This document shows, piece by piece, positions 24,086 through 36,499 of a stretch of 64,000 nucleotides of DNA. The notes below the pieces were generated by a model. The model saw only the letters and a program-made list of their open reading frames with translations, searched no databases and was not told where the DNA came from. The stretch's first letter is position 1; each line of letters begins with the position of its first letter. Made by a program: the position numbers and the translations under genes. This DNA comes from Gerris lacustris. Lineage: Eukaryota > Arthropoda > Insecta > Hemiptera > Gerridae. Where the stretch lies: NCBI GenBank assembly GCA_951217055.1, contig OX578282.1:43638329-43702328 (forward strand). Reading direction: 5' to 3'.

Positions 24086-24740
24086 ATGTGTTATTACAAT
24101 CTACTTTTTCGGCAAAAACCACTTCTCAAGGTCTGTTATTTGTTAAGTAACTAATCTCTCGTTTACAGTGTAGTCTCTCCATTTTTTTTAGTAACAACAG
24201 TAGTTAATTTTTATTAGTACCGTAGTAGGCTTTCAATATGTGTTAGTAGCTTAGGAGTCTCTCATTTTGTATTAGTCTCTCAGAAGTCTCTTAATTGTAG
24301 GAGATTCAATTAGGATCCAGAAGGAGAAGAAGCAGCAATCTTCTTAAATTAATAAAAGTTCTTGGTATATTTAAAATTATATGAACGACTAAAAAAAATA
24401 AAGAGAACAATAAACTGAGAATGAATACAAAAAATCATTAAAACATTCTAAGTGTAGTACTAGCCTTTTCAAAATGGCACTTAAGTCTATCTTAACTTTT
24501 TATAACACAATGCCTCTCTTTTTACACTCAATTTTATTCGTTTAAAACTTTTAAAAAAATCTTCCTTCCCCCACCCCTTTTTTTAAAAAGCAGTCAGAAG
24601 AAACAAAGAAAATGGTTAATTTTCATATAAATTGCTCTGCACAATGCACAGAATAGTAAAGAAAATTATAAAACTTTTTAAAAGGAAATTTTTTAAACAT
24701 TCAAGTTTAATAAACTTAAGTTTGAAAGAAAACATTATGT

Positions 24741-24770
24741 TCTGTTTTTTTTTTTTTTTTTTTTTTTTTA
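24741..24770. repeat. T tract
   Basis: About 28 consecutive T. The 71-codon frame over it carries a run of Phe and is not a gene. Confidence 0.8.
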
Positions 24771-25284
24771 ATTTGAAAATGATGGAGAATGGAATGAATA
24801 ATGCGAGCTTTTATGCTTTAGACTTTTTTAAAAAAAAAAATAAATAAATAAGTTTGTGTAATGAACTTACGAATTTCACTATTGGATTATCATTATTAGA
24901 TTGTAGACTAGTAATATGTAAGATTATTACTATTTCTTTGCCAGTAAATTGATTTTAAACTTAGGTGTTATTATAAATTCCTCTAGTAATAAATAGATTC
25001 TTGTATCTGTAAATATCTAAAACCTTCTGTCTAATATTTAAATTTAAACATTTTTCTTAGGGCCCTCCTCTTAATACTTATTATAATAAATTAGTTAAGT
25101 CTTGAGGGGTGATTAATTAGAACAATTAAAAAAAGAAAAAATCGGTCTGAGACAACTCAGACAAACTTTCTCATATAAAAGTTCATAAATGCTTAGCCCA
25201 GTGTATCCCATTTATTAGTTTTGTATGCACATTTAATTATTATTGAACATTTCATGAATATTTATCATAAAAATAACTTACCCT

Positions 25285-25334
25285 GTGCGGGGAAATGAAC
25301 CCGGGCTCTCTCTATTTAACCCCCCCCCCCCCTT
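25285..25334 (-). repeat. B-box-like tRNA relic next to a C tract
   Basis: The complement reads GAGAGCCCGGGTTCATTTCC followed by CCGC, similar to a tRNA T arm. A run of about 12 C follows at 25321. No A box was found. Confidence 0.3.
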
Positions 25335-26078
25335 TATTTTCAATTCTTCAAAGTTCTTTAGTTTTACCACATGAATAAAAATACCAATTTAGCAAAATTG
25401 AAAATGTGCTGACTTTCGTACATCGATCAAATAGCTTTCGTAAACTTCGATACGCACGGATGCAAAAGAAAATACCAACAATTTAGGTGTGTCTTTATTT
25501 TAATAAAATCTGATAATAATTTTTAAATTGAACTATAAAAAATGAAATGAAGGATAAATATATAAATATTATCTCATTATTTAGTAATTTAAATTAATTC
25601 CCTTTTTTAAAAACACAAGAGTGATAAAAATTTTCTTGATGTCAGTTATTATAATATATTTATGTGTGTGTGTGTATTATTTTTTTTCAATGAAATAAAG
25701 TATTTATATGTTATTTTTAATATCTGTTTCAGGTATGTTCTATCAAATTGACTATGTGGTTGGACTCTTTGGGTATGTAAAACTGCAAATATGATCATTA
25801 AGTTTTGCAGTTATTTACTTTTTATTTGAAAGTATTGCAGCTAATGATTATGTTCTCTCCATATTGATTATTTCCAGTCTCATTATATGCAAGTTTATGT
25901 TCAGCCATCTGTTGCTAAAACTCCAAAAACAAACTTAATACCCTTTTTAAAATGCATCAGATGCGACGCCGAGTATGGTTAAGGATTTTACGTTAACTGC
26001 ATCAACGATCATTTAAACAAAGTTATTATCAATTTTAAGTTTTTGGTAGTTTTCATACTACGGAAAGTTTAAATAATT

Positions 26079-26317
26079 TAAATCAAATTAATAATTATTA
26101 TTTACTACGGGAAACAGACAGTGAAAAATACACTCCCGCGCCGGGATTTGAACCACGGGTCTCCTGTATTTCCAGTACAGATGCTCTGGCCAACTAAGCT
26201 ACACTTTTAAATCAAATTATAATTATAATACAGGAGATCCGTGGTTCAAATCCCGGCGCGGGAGTGTATTTTTCACTGTCTGTTTCCCATAGTAACTAAT
26301 AATTATAATTTGATTTA
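26079..26317. repeat. Inverted repeat built from a tRNA-like sequence
   Basis: The arms 26079-26169 and 26228-26317 (about 90 bp each) are near-perfect reverse complements, separated by 58 bp. They include CCCGCGCCGGGATTTGAACC and GAAACAGACAGTGAAAAATA. The outer ends TTAAATCAAATTA...TTATTA also recur at 26206-26230, next to the loop. Confidence 0.8.
26131..26204 (-). ncRNA. tRNA-like (SINE-type) sequence
   Basis: On the minus strand an A box (TAGCTTAGTTGG) and a B box (GGTTCAAATCC) are correctly spaced around an anticodon-like arm CTGTA-CTGGAAA-TACAG. The acceptor ends do not pair and the T stem has mismatches, so this is not a working tRNA gene. It looks like a tRNA-derived retroposon or relic, with internal RNA polymerase III promoter boxes. 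Confidence 0.55.
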
Positions 26318-26329
26318 AAAAACAAAAAA

Positions 26330-26333
<4 letters not shown>

Positions 26334-26394
<61 letters not shown>
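26334..26394. repeat. (TA)n microsatellite
   Basis: About 30 TA units just right of the tRNA-like inverted repeat. Confidence 0.95.
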
Positions 26395-26396
<2 letters not shown>

Positions 26397-26914
26397 TATT
26401 ATCGTTCTGATAAAAAAAGAAATCAGTTTGTATACGAAAAACATTTCGGCAGCATATTGCTCTTTTTTATTTGATTATAATTTTCATATTTTTTTATTTG
26501 GAAACCGGTTTCAATTTTTGAGGTAGAAGATTTGATATCGAGTCATTTATCAACCGAATGACTGATATTTCGTTCATGCCACATGGTATACTAAACTAAA
26601 TTTGTACTTTCAATATAATTTATTTTATTTAATCATACAAATATGATTTTTAAATGCATACCTAGTGGATTAAAGGTGGAAATAATAAAAATTCTTCGTT
26701 GTGCTAGCTGTAGCTATTAACGAAGTAAGAAGTTTTTTATGTTGTCTGGTAGTTCATACAAAATGGTTACCAGTCGTCTACTGGCTTTTAAGCCGCGGAC
26801 TTCATAACTATTGTGATATTTGCCATATAAATGGTTCAGTATGAAAATTTTAGGCGCTGCACTGGTTCGTTCGTTTTTATTTATAGAAAAAGATCCGTAA
26901 AAAGTAAGAATTTT

Positions 26915-27440
26915 TGACTACTCGGCGTGTAAGTTCGATTTTGAGAGTTTGGTGGATTTACACGTTTTATGGTTCCCTGAGTCCAAAAAAGTGGTTGTTA
27001 AAAAAGTCTGTCTGCCTGTCGGCTGTCGTCTGTCGTCTGTGCAGACGCGTGGGGTCTAAACCACTGGGCCCATATTGACAAAATTTGGCACACATGCTCA
27101 GAAATATCATACCCGAGGCGGAATCGAGAAATGAATTTTAGTTCCAAATTTGGGGGCGCTACCCCCTAATAACTCTTTAAAAACCTGAAAAAAATTATTT
27201 CTCGAAAACGGTTTCAACGATTTGTATTAACTAATTCTATAATGTAGTTCATTTAAATACGAATCTAACGATATAAGCCGTTTTCCCGCGAAAAATCTAG
27301 TTTCTGAGTTATTGATGAAACATAAATCTGATTTTGTTGATAATCAAAAACAAAAAGAAAACAACTGCCTGTTGAAAGATTTTAATTTTTTTTTTTTTAA
27401 ATAAATTGAATTAGTTATTTTCGAAATAAAATGCAGTTTC
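26915..27440 (+). mobile_element. R2 repeat copy
   Basis: TCGATTTTGAGAGTTTGG, GGTTCCCTGAGTCC, CTGTCTGCCTGTCGG, GACGCGTGGGGTCTAAACC, GGGGGCGCTACCCCC and GAAAAATCTAGTTTCTGAG occur in order. This is one of the best-preserved R2 bodies in the window. Its end (27447 onward) matches an inverted piece at 25131-25172. Confidence 0.68.
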
Positions 27441-27490
27441 AACAATATGAGAAAGTTTGTCTGAGTTGCCTCGGACCAATTTTTTTCCTC

Positions 27491-29570
27491 TTATGTTTTA
27501 ACGTGGTCTTACTAATTCCTTCTAAAATTTAAGTCATATTCACAGCTTCTATCATCAATATTTTCATCGCTGGAAATTTTTAAAAGTTTTAGAACAGAGG
27601 GCCTTTGACGTAGCCTTCGACTTTGGCTTTTGTCTGTTGTCACGGATGCCGAGTTACATCTGGTTATTCTGACACACTGGTGCTATCGGGCAGAGTAACT
27701 CCATAGTCCCCTTTCTTAATTTCAGATTTGTTTAACTCTCGCCCCCCTATAATCTCTTTATCGTTTATTTCTTCATTATTTCCGTCGCTTATAAATTCTG
27801 ATTACCCCCCCCCCCCTTAATTATGTCGCACCGTTTCCTAATTTGTTAAATTTGTTAGGCATTCCTTAGCCTCTTTCGGTGTAACTTTCTGATTAGTTTC
27901 TTTTTAATTATCGATAGCCCTGATCATAACTTCGTTGCCTAGCTACCGCCGGTGGCGCCTTTCTCTCTGCATTTCGATGGGTCATCTTCCTACCTTTGGA
28001 TGTTTTTACCTTACCACCCGGGCTCTCGATCCTTGCAGAATGCCGTTTAGTTTAGTTTAATTTAAAAAAAAACCCTTTTGGGTTATGTTCTGTGTTGTGG
28101 CGTAGCTGAGGATGAGGATCTTCGTGCAAAGTTCTGAGTTGTAGCTGAAGTTATCTTACCGGACGCATAGTTTTGGATCCATATCCACATATACTGTACT
28201 TTAAGTCTCTTTTATTATCCCTGTCAATCCCTTTTGAGATATCATTTATGGCTTTCTAGGTTCCACCCCTAAAGTTCTACCGATCACTCTATAGGCCTAG
28301 GATAAACTGGGTGGACGCCGTAACCTGTTACTTTGATGACGTAGTTTCTCTTTGATATCTCTAGCTGGAACTTTACCCATTTATCGTATCGGTAAGCTAT
28401 GTGCTTGACCTTAGACAATCACATTAGTGTGGATATGAATTTATTGTGTCCCATAAGTCTTTTCACTAGTAGTTTTACAGATGGGGTCTGAATATACTTC
28501 AGAAAGTACTTAACTGAGATCTTAACATCTCACGAAGAAAAGAGTACGCCGTAGGTTCCTTCAAGTTAACTATACTGCCTCATTATTAGGAATGTAGTAA
28601 ACTCATTTTAGTATCAGCGCACTGACTGTACCGTGATGATAACCACTCATGTGATGGGGTTAGCTCTTCCTCCATTTGTTTGTTTTTATAATGTTAGACA
28701 TTATTTTTTCTTAACACCGCGCCATAACCTAACATAATTTGGCTCACTTAACACCCTTAAGAAAATATGGCACAATGTTAGATACAATTTTTTCCTAAAC
28801 GGTGTAAATAAACATGAGTAGGACCTACGACCTACGTACCACGCATTCTTAGTATAATATGACACGGGCAGATTTACTTATCAGGTAAATGGCAATATGT
28901 GCGGCCGCCTTAAGATGACCTTACTGATATATTATGACTCATTTATGTTAAGAACGTTTTCCTTGAGCTAAATCCTATTTAATTTTATTATTAGTAGTTT
29001 TAACTTGAGCTTTAAAGTAAGATTTATAGAGGGAAGTATTTTGTCACGCGTAACATTTATAATATATATAATAAAGCTATTCGTTGAGCCAGGTCATACA
29101 TCAGCTATTAAACCTATATCTACCACTTTTCGTTTTTATTTGAGACTTTTCCCTCTTTGTCTCTATTTTTCTTTTTCTTATATTAAATCCTCAACGTATT
29201 ATTTTTTTCTGGAAATTTCAAAGTGGACAGTGTGGGCATCCATGATAAAGTGAAGTCAATTTATTTATTTTAACTCAAGTTAGCTCTTGCCTAGTTTGAG
29301 GCAGCAACGTATAAACGGATTAAGGCTTTTGATTTAGTTCGGCTCTAAATTACTCTGTTTTATTAAAAGTTGTCTTACTTTTTTTAAAAAAAAACTTTAT
29401 TTATTTAAAAAAATAAAAACGCTTTAACTCATTTTAATTGTAATTAATGTCAGTGAAACATTGAACCTTCCTAGATTTATGCTCCATAGCTCTATTTACC
29501 AAACTAAAGTGAAGTACCACTTCTTCCCAAATCACTCCTTTCACACAAAATACTATCCTGTCATCTTTTG
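27491..29570. other. No gene recognised
   Basis: Parts (27600-28450) are GC-richer than the window average and may be worn mobile-element coding DNA, but no frame is long enough or recognisable. The frame at 29005-29253 is not supported. Confidence 0.5.
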
Positions 29571-29726
29571 ACAGGTATTCTTACTGGACGCTCTCGTCTA
29601 AATCGACATCTAAACTCCTAATTGGCCTGAAAAGCCTAGTGAGGATACAGGCTATGTGAGGAAGAGGATGGAATCCTTTGTCATCTTATCAGCAGCTGTC
29701 ATGTATTACCTCGCATGAGGTGGTAA
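29571..29726 (+). pseudogene. Decayed LINE C-terminal (RNase H-like / Cys-His) fragment
   Basis: Translation from 29571 gives TGILTGRSRLNRHLNS, then several stops at 29619-29642, then YRLCEEEDGILCHLISSCHVLPRMR. This matches the usual end of RNase H-bearing LINE polyproteins, LTGHxxLNRHL followed by CxxCxxxxExxxHxLxxCxxL. At least four in-frame stops (29619, 29628, 29637, 29640) show it is dead. The subfamily cannot be fixed from this piece. A (TA)n tract begins about 150 bp downstream. Confidence 0.65.
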
Positions 29727-29871
29727 ATCTTTGGCTTAGCCATTCTGCCTACTAAGAAGCAAGGGTTACTTCCCCTTAGCAAGATACTCACTTTTTGTGA
29801 GTTTGTTATAAGATGGTTTACTGTACCGGGTTTTCACTTTGGACCTGCATCTGAGGTTTTAGTACTTCGGG

Positions 29872-29872
<1 letters not shown>

Positions 29873-29935
<63 letters not shown>
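29873..29935. repeat. (TA)n microsatellite
   Basis: About 31 TA units between the LINE fossil at 29.6 kb and an R1 fragment. Confidence 0.95.
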
Positions 29936-29939
<4 letters not shown>

Positions 29940-30140
29940 GAACTCATCTGATTGTGATGAAATGTGGAAGGTAAATTATAATGAGCCCATTGTTAGTCCC
30001 ATATTTATTATAATTGTAACTTTTTTTTATTCACTTACATCTTTAACTAAAGGAATTTGGATGGTTTGTCGGAAGTAGACCACAGATAGTTCCATATTAA
30101 TTTCAGCCGTTTGCCTGCGCAAATTTTATATTACTTAACG
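29936..30140 (+). mobile_element. R1 inner-body fragment
   Basis: TGATGAAATGTGGAAGG...GCCCATTGTTAGTCCC and the later GGAATTTGGATGGTTTGTCGG...ATTAATTTCAGCC match R1 inner segments at 2.6-2.9 and 15.7-15.9 kb. It directly follows a (TA)n tract and has neither head nor tail. Confidence 0.55.
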
Positions 30141-31099
30141 TGATCTCACTGGGAATCGAAGCAGATCTAAATCTCATGTGACCGACCATTCGTCACATTT
30201 GAAACTTTTTACTTTTTTTTTAATGGGCAGGCTTTTTTTAAAATGCTAAATTAAAAAGAGCGAGAGTGAAATATAATTTAAAAGCCTAAGGAATCAATGG
30301 GGGTTGCTGGTTTCTTACCCTCTTTCTAGTACAAACTGTTTGATATCTGAAACATGAAGTTGATACTTCTCTTCTTGCTTTTATACAAGTTTTAATTAAA
30401 AACTTTCTTTTTCTTCAACTTTTTTCTTTAGATTCCGTACTGAAATGTTACGGAAACTTGGTAAATTTATAAACAATCTACCCTATTTTTCTAACTTTGT
30501 AACTTAGTTTAATATACACAAACAAAAATAAGGAACTGCAGAAAAAAACTTCTGTTTTCTGCTTTGTTTTGAATTGGAGCACTTATCAGGATAAATGTTT
30601 AAATATATTGATGAAGAAGTGAAGACAGTGGTCTATTCGTGGTTCCTACATCAGCTTTTAATGATCTATTTTGAAGTTTTTTTTGTTGACCCTATTAAAA
30701 TTTTTAACTATATTAGAAATTATAATTAGGGCTGGATTTACTTACTATTTATTTAGTGGTTATCGTTTCCATTAACATTAAGATAGAATTCTTATTATAT
30801 CTTCTGAATTTGGCATTCCTCATTCTCCAAAGATTCAAGTTTTGTTAATTTGATTGGGGTGGCGTCCGTAGAGAAGAACATAAACGTAAGGAAAGAGCCC
30901 ATCATCCAGCCTGATTTTTGCAGCCGAATTAAGTTGGGCTATACTTATACTTTTTACTCATCCAAATGAGTTTGCTACTAATACATTTTTTAATGAGGGG
31001 ATGTAAGAGCTTGTTGACATTTGGTATTAATTTTTAAAAAAAAAAACAATTATTTGGTTTGTCGCTGAAAATGTTATATTATCTCTTGAATTTTTAATT
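30141..31099. other. No gene recognised
   Basis: AT-rich DNA with no repeat that I could match elsewhere in the window. Confidence 0.5.
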
Positions 31100-31530
31100 G
31101 CTTCCGAGCTTACCGCAGGTGCTATATTTGTCCGTTCTGGTGAACGAAAATTTTTTATGTCTCCGATTTCAAAAATTCCTAAATAGAAATCCATTTTAGA
31201 CATCAAGGAATATCTTTTGCTCCATGACTGTCGCTCAATTTTTGCGAACCAACATATCTTAAAAACTACTCCTAAAAATTTGAATAGTGATTACAATTAT
31301 TTTTGGTTCCATACAAGTTTCAACGGATACTATAAAATTACTTAGATATTACTACTTATGATGATACTATTCATGGAAAAATAAATAATTAAAAAAATAA
31401 AAAAGTTGACAGATTTAAAAAGTGGGGGGAAAATTAAATACATTTTATAATGATAAGTTGTAAAAACATAAAACCATTAAAGTATACGAAATAGGACTCG
31501 AAGGAGCTATGTCCCACACAAATTGGCAAA
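31100..31530 (+). mobile_element. R1 repeat copy
   Basis: It opens with GCTTCCGAGCTTACCG, whose pairing arm has decayed. The TTCCTAAATAGAAATCC block and TTGCGAACCAACATATC follow, and it ends in the tail GAGCTATGTCCCACACAAATTGG near 31530. The copy is complete in outline but diverged. Confidence 0.68.
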
Positions 31531-33429
31531 TTATTTTTATTAGTATTTTTAATCTGTGAAAAGAAATTTTTGATTATATATCAGGCAAATATATAATTAA
31601 AAAGAAAAGAAAAAATCTTTCGTTTTAATATAGAAAGTCTGGGCTCGATTCCTAGAGAGTTAAGACATGTTTTACACTAATAGTCGTATCAGCTCATCCT
31701 TTTGTACTTTAATGACCTAATTCTGTTGTCACTCGGAACATAAAAAAAGAAAAAATCTGTTCCAAACAACCTCTACAATCTGTCTTACTTTCCTCTCTTT
31801 TCGTTGCCCTCATTCTCTTCAATCTTTATACGCTATCTTAGAAACTAATTTTTTTTTCTAGGAAAGTGAATTGTAGGATTTTTTTAGTACTTATTCATTA
31901 CATAAATGTTGGAAATCCATAAATAAGGAGCACTGTATATATACTCTTATCATTATACCTTGTAAATCTTGCAGCTCAGATTGGCCTACCTATGTGAAGG
32001 AAAAAATAAAACCTCTCGGCGGTCATCCAGTGATATTTTTGTTTGCCTAGTTGCCCCGACCTACTACCCGCCATAATCTCGAGCTCTCTTTAGCTCCCCT
32101 TCGTTTTTTTTCGATTTTTCCCGCTCTGTCAGAATAACAAAGTATTATGGACATGCGTATAATTTTTTTGTTTTGCTCTTTTACGTCCCGATCACAAATT
32201 ATTAGTTGTAATCAACTAAATGGACTGGAGATACGGCCACTTCACTCTATATATAGATATTATCGTCTGTGGGGACATCTCTGGTATTCCAACTCACCAG
32301 ATTTGTCGGTGTTTAGACCTAGATTGTAGGCGGCAGAGTTGCGAGTGTGACCACTCGGCTGCGGCGTGGTGGCCCTGTTTATTGATGAGCTATAATTGAT
32401 TTCAACTCTAGCCTTAATACCTTTAATACCCTTCATACAGATGTGTGGGATGTATGCATCGCATGGGCAATGGAACGAGTACTTGTTTTCTAGTTATTTT
32501 CAAATTGTTGCAAAACTTGCTCCTCAAAGTCAATATTTTGAACAATACGATTGGACCCAAATTCATTTTCTTTACTTGTAATTCACCAGTATCTCGAATA
32601 CGCTGTCTTGAATAACAATCTTAAAAATTATTTATGACGGGGAATGTGAGGATGCTGCTTCACATAAATTAGCCTCGCTTCGTTAGCATAACCGTAAGCT
32701 GCTCCGTAGGCAATATGCATCCCTGCTAATTAAATATTTGTAAAATAATGCATTTTCAATCAAACTCTAATTTATCTAATAAAGACTAATTTGTACACAA
32801 GTAAAATGACATCTATGAAAATAGTTGTTTTTCAAAGGTTGTTATGATTCAACTTTTACTTTCCCGAGAAGGGGACGCATTGTATACTGCCGGGAAAGTC
32901 CTGGGGTGACACCAGATTTATTTCATTTTATCTCGATACTGAAGAATTTCTGGACACTAGTTTATTAATGAAACATTTTTATTTAAGGCCCTCTATCATT
33001 TTTTAAAATTAGGAATAGTTATTCTATGACACCCTGTATATCACATTTCCATGCAATCGTTTGTGTAAATATTTTAACGTTTTCTAAACATAAACAAAAC
33101 AAGAAAGTAACGTGCAGATTCATAAAAATCTCAATTAAGATTATTGATTTATCTAATTCAACACTTTCTACTATCATTATAATGTTATTCATAATTTCAG
33201 TCTTTTGATTTTTCAAGGAAAATTATTCTAAAGAAATTCCACGAATTAATATTAAAAAACGAATGCGAAGCTAATAGGATCTTTAATCTTAACATTACGC
33301 TTTGCTATAATAATTGTTGCAATTAAATGTGCTTGAGGGTTGGATATTTTGGGCTTTATGACCAAAAATATGCTTTTAATTATAAAATTGGAGTTGAAAA
33401 TATATTTAATTCCAGATAAAAAAACAACT

Positions 33430-33431
<2 letters not shown>
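31531..33431. other. No gene recognised
   Basis: A GC-richer patch at 31980-32390 carries short frames (32147-32329, 32396-32581) without recognisable motifs. Overlapping frames on both strands at 33019-33216 are chance. Confidence 0.5.

Positions 33432-33496
<65 letters not shown>
33432..33496 (-). repeat. 65-bp T tract, possible poly(A) tail of a minus-strand retrocopy
   Basis: An uninterrupted T run is followed by ATTG. On the minus strand this reads CAATAAA then A65, an AATAAA signal directly before a tail, as in the Jockey copy. No retrotransposon body or target duplication could be recognised to its right. Confidence 0.45.
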
Positions 33497-33498
<2 letters not shown>

Positions 33499-34736
33499 TG
33501 ACAAAAATATTTTGAAAAGAAATAAAAAATATTTGTATAATTAATCTTCTGAGGAAAATCGTTTATAAAATCTCCTACATTTTAGGCAAACTTATTCTCA
33601 GAAGTATGCTTTTATCCAGAAGGTTTTCCTAAATATTCTAAAAATGTTTTCTTCATTTATAAAAGACTTTAAGGTTATTTTTTCCGTCTAAGTGGATTAA
33701 ACGCTGCTCATTTGTTAGTATTATTTATATTGCTGGGTTTTCTTTAAGCCAAATTTCCTAAGTAAAATATATTTAGATTGTTACTTATGTTTTTTTTACC
33801 TTTATAACAGATGCTGAATATGGTAAAAAAAAGGGGTTTAGTTTTTTTTTTTATTACAAGCAAATTACAGTAAAACCCCTATTTATTTTAAATAAATTTT
33901 CTTCGAAGAATTTTGTCAAAATCCCTCTTTTGAAGAATTTTTTTTAAAGTGACCTAGTTTATATTACTAACACTAAGTTTAGAGGTTTTGAGTATAAAGT
34001 AAAAAAACAAAACAATATTAAGTACTAATGTTACGTAATTAGATATTTAATGATATTTCGATTTGCATTTCGTTGAAAATTCATATTTTCTGTATGAAGG
34101 TCTGAAGGTGTATTAGAATTTAAGAATGATAAGCGACTAAAACACCTTTGAAGTTTATTCAGTAAAAATGTGTTTACTATAATATTAGATCAAAGCATAA
34201 TTCATGTCACATTGCATACCAAAGTACTAATGTAATTGACCTTGTTGCAGGCCATAAGCCAATAAAGCATAGGACGAAATGCAATTAAACTCCTCTACCT
34301 AACTCCGCTGTCTTTTCACTGTCTAATTAACAAGTTGCAGGTTTAGTTTTCAAGGGTAATTGAGAAGAGTAGACGAGACGGGTGGGTTCTACGGGAAACT
34401 CATTATCAACTTAGTCTTTGTTCTCTGCAGTCTGAGTGAACCCAGTTTCCAAATGTGGGGATGAAGAACACATTATAAGAGAGGCATGATTCCTTGATAG
34501 TCTCATTTGCACGACACCTATAGACTCAATAGTGACATGGCGACTTTCTCAATTAACTAAACTAACGTTTACTTAGTTAAGAGATGGATTTAAAATGTGA
34601 TGCATGCGTAAAAACGTTTAGAATTCATGTCTTTCATCTACTTTTTAGCATCTTTAAATGATTTAAGAACCATAATAACTGAACCTAAAAAATCTTTCAT
34701 AGAATAAGTTGCGATTGACACCTTTTAATTTGATTA
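33497..34736. other. No gene recognised
   Basis: AT-rich DNA to the right of the 65-bp T tract. If that tract is a retrocopy tail, the body should lie here, but no coding or repeat match was found. Confidence 0.45.
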
Positions 34737-35226
34737 TTGACGTTATGGTTGATGGACCAATTTTAGGTGTAAATAAATAACCTTATGTCATTTTTACTGA
34801 GACGTTTCGACCCTTCTTACTAAGGTCATCTTCAGTCATATTCTTTATTTAATAAGCTGTTTGGTCATGAAGTCTATAACAATTCTTCTTCTCCATAAGA
34901 GTAAGTCAAGTGAATTAAGTTATCAAGAATTAAATAAATTAAAATATCAAGCTACTGCTATTACACGTCATCATTCAAAACAATTAATGAAATTTTAACT
35001 TTAAACAGTAACAAAGTAAAGAGTAACAATTAACATAGACTGGATTTCACAATGATATAATGTTAAAAAAACAAGAAAACATGGTTACCTCACTACCAAT
35101 CCTCTAACCTCACTACCTTCACTACCAATCCTCACTACCTTAGTAAGAAGGGTCGAAACGTCTCAGTAAAAATGACATAAGGTTATTTATTTACACCTAA
35201 AATTGGTCCATCAACCATAACGTCAA
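34737..35226. mobile_element. Perfect 90-bp inverted repeat, possibly Penelope-like ends
   Basis: 34737-34826 and 35137-35226 are exact reverse complements, with about 310 bp between. Each arm includes AGAAGGGTCGAAACGTCTCA. On the minus strand the left arm is preceded by GACTGAAGATGACC. The GAAGATG-stem-CGAAACGT pattern is reminiscent of Penelope-like element ends. No protein-coding part is present. Confidence 0.7.
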
Positions 35227-35369
35227 ACATCTTTCAGTGAAATGGCATAATTAATTTTTTTTATATCTTATAAGTTAAAAAACAAATTTAGTATATAACT
35301 TATATAGCTATAAACGTTAAAAAGTTAAATTGAACTTATAGATAAATAATAACCGATTTATTAATAAAA

Positions 35370-36104
35370 AAAATTTGGTACGGGGTACCTCGGAACTTTT
35401 CCTCACTTTGGAGGCCACTAAAGTAGCCTCTCCTGCTCATTACCATTTGTCAATAATAAATTAAACATTATTTTTATTTAATTATTTGAATTTTGGCGGT
35501 ATTTTGACAGATGTAAACAAACTTAAGTATCCCACTAATTAATAATTATTTTCGCTTATAACTTTTAAACAAATTAATGGAATTTCATTAGGCTTATTTT
35601 TATATTTTTTCCTTTTTTTTTTACTAGTTCCAAAGATATGCTATAGGTTATAAACGTATTTATACTTTTGGTATTATTAACCGTCAAGGTTTCAAAATTC
35701 AAAAATCAATAACTTCAAAATGGCGGCCTATATCAAATTGAAATTTGGTGGATTTGTTTATCATTAAGAGAGGTACATTCATGCCAATTCGATTTTTTTT
35801 CAAGTTTTGATGACTCAACAAACTGGGTTCAAGATGGCGGAAAATGTTGATTTTTCCGGGCAGCACAGCTACGTCTAAGGACTGATTTTTGTATTTTTTC
35901 ACCAAGTTTTAACTCTCTAGCTTAAAAACTGTAGGAGTTAAGCGTGGCACAGACAGACAGACGCACAGACAGACGACGTCCAGCTAAAAACCACTCAAAT
36001 CGTCTTAAAAACGCCCAAAACGGATAATTCCGTTGAAATCTCGGTTTCGGATTTTTTGGGTGAAAACAATACTTTACCTATATGCCTTCGGAGAAGGTGA
36101 GGAA
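35370..36104 (+). mobile_element. R4 repeat: single element related in plan to R2/R3
   Basis: The left end TTTTCCTCACTTTGGAGGCC (about 35397-35416) is an inverted relative of the right end GCCTTCGGAGAAGGTGAGGA (36084-36103). Inside are two AAGATGGCGG/AAAATGGCGG stretches, CTTAAAAACTGTAGGAG, ACAGACAGACAGACGCAC and GAAATCTCGGTTTCGG. At about 730 bp and non-coding, it follows the R2/R3 layout but shares little direct sequence with them. Confidence 0.58.
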
Positions 36105-36499
36105 AAATAAAAATAATAATTTGAAACTCTCTTTTTTCATTATTAGTTGTTTTTACCAAAAAATAATAGGTGATAATGCGTTTATTGAATGAAGGCGATA
36201 TCTGGAGTGAGTGTACTCAGTGTTTCCTGGTTGCCTTAGAGAAGTTGAATGAAGGACGGTATTTCTAGGGTGCTTAAGAATGCTTTGAGTGGGTAAGGGT
36301 TTATTAAGTATAAAGGGGCTTGCTGACGCGTACTTTATTCATACAGTGTAAGAGCTAATCACCACCACAGCGTTATGGTCTCCACTTAAATGACTACGAC
36401 ACACCTCCCTATAAATTTTAAGAGCAAACATTAGTTAGCTCAATTTTCGATCCATTTAAAATCTTGATTTTTAGTCAGGTATTCGAAATCTCGTTTTAA

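Larger units (their letters stand above)
24086..26078. other. No gene recognised
   Basis: AT-rich with a T tract (24741) and a B-box relic (25290). 25131-25172 (GGTCTGAGACAACTCAGACA) is the inverse of the sequence after the R2 copy at 27447-27490. A short (TG)n lies at 25660. Confidence 0.5.

Noticed and set aside
26131..26204. Functional tRNA gene
   Set aside because: A and B boxes are present, but the acceptor ends do not pair and the T stem is mismatched, so I call it a tRNA-like relic only.
26223..26444. 73-codon minus-strand frame
   Set aside because: Translation of (TA)n joined to the tRNA-like inverted repeat.
34780..34850. Functional hammerhead ribozyme
   Set aside because: CTGAAGA, a GACC/GGTC stem and GAAA are present, but an extra base lies between core and stem, and no convincing stems I and III could be drawn.
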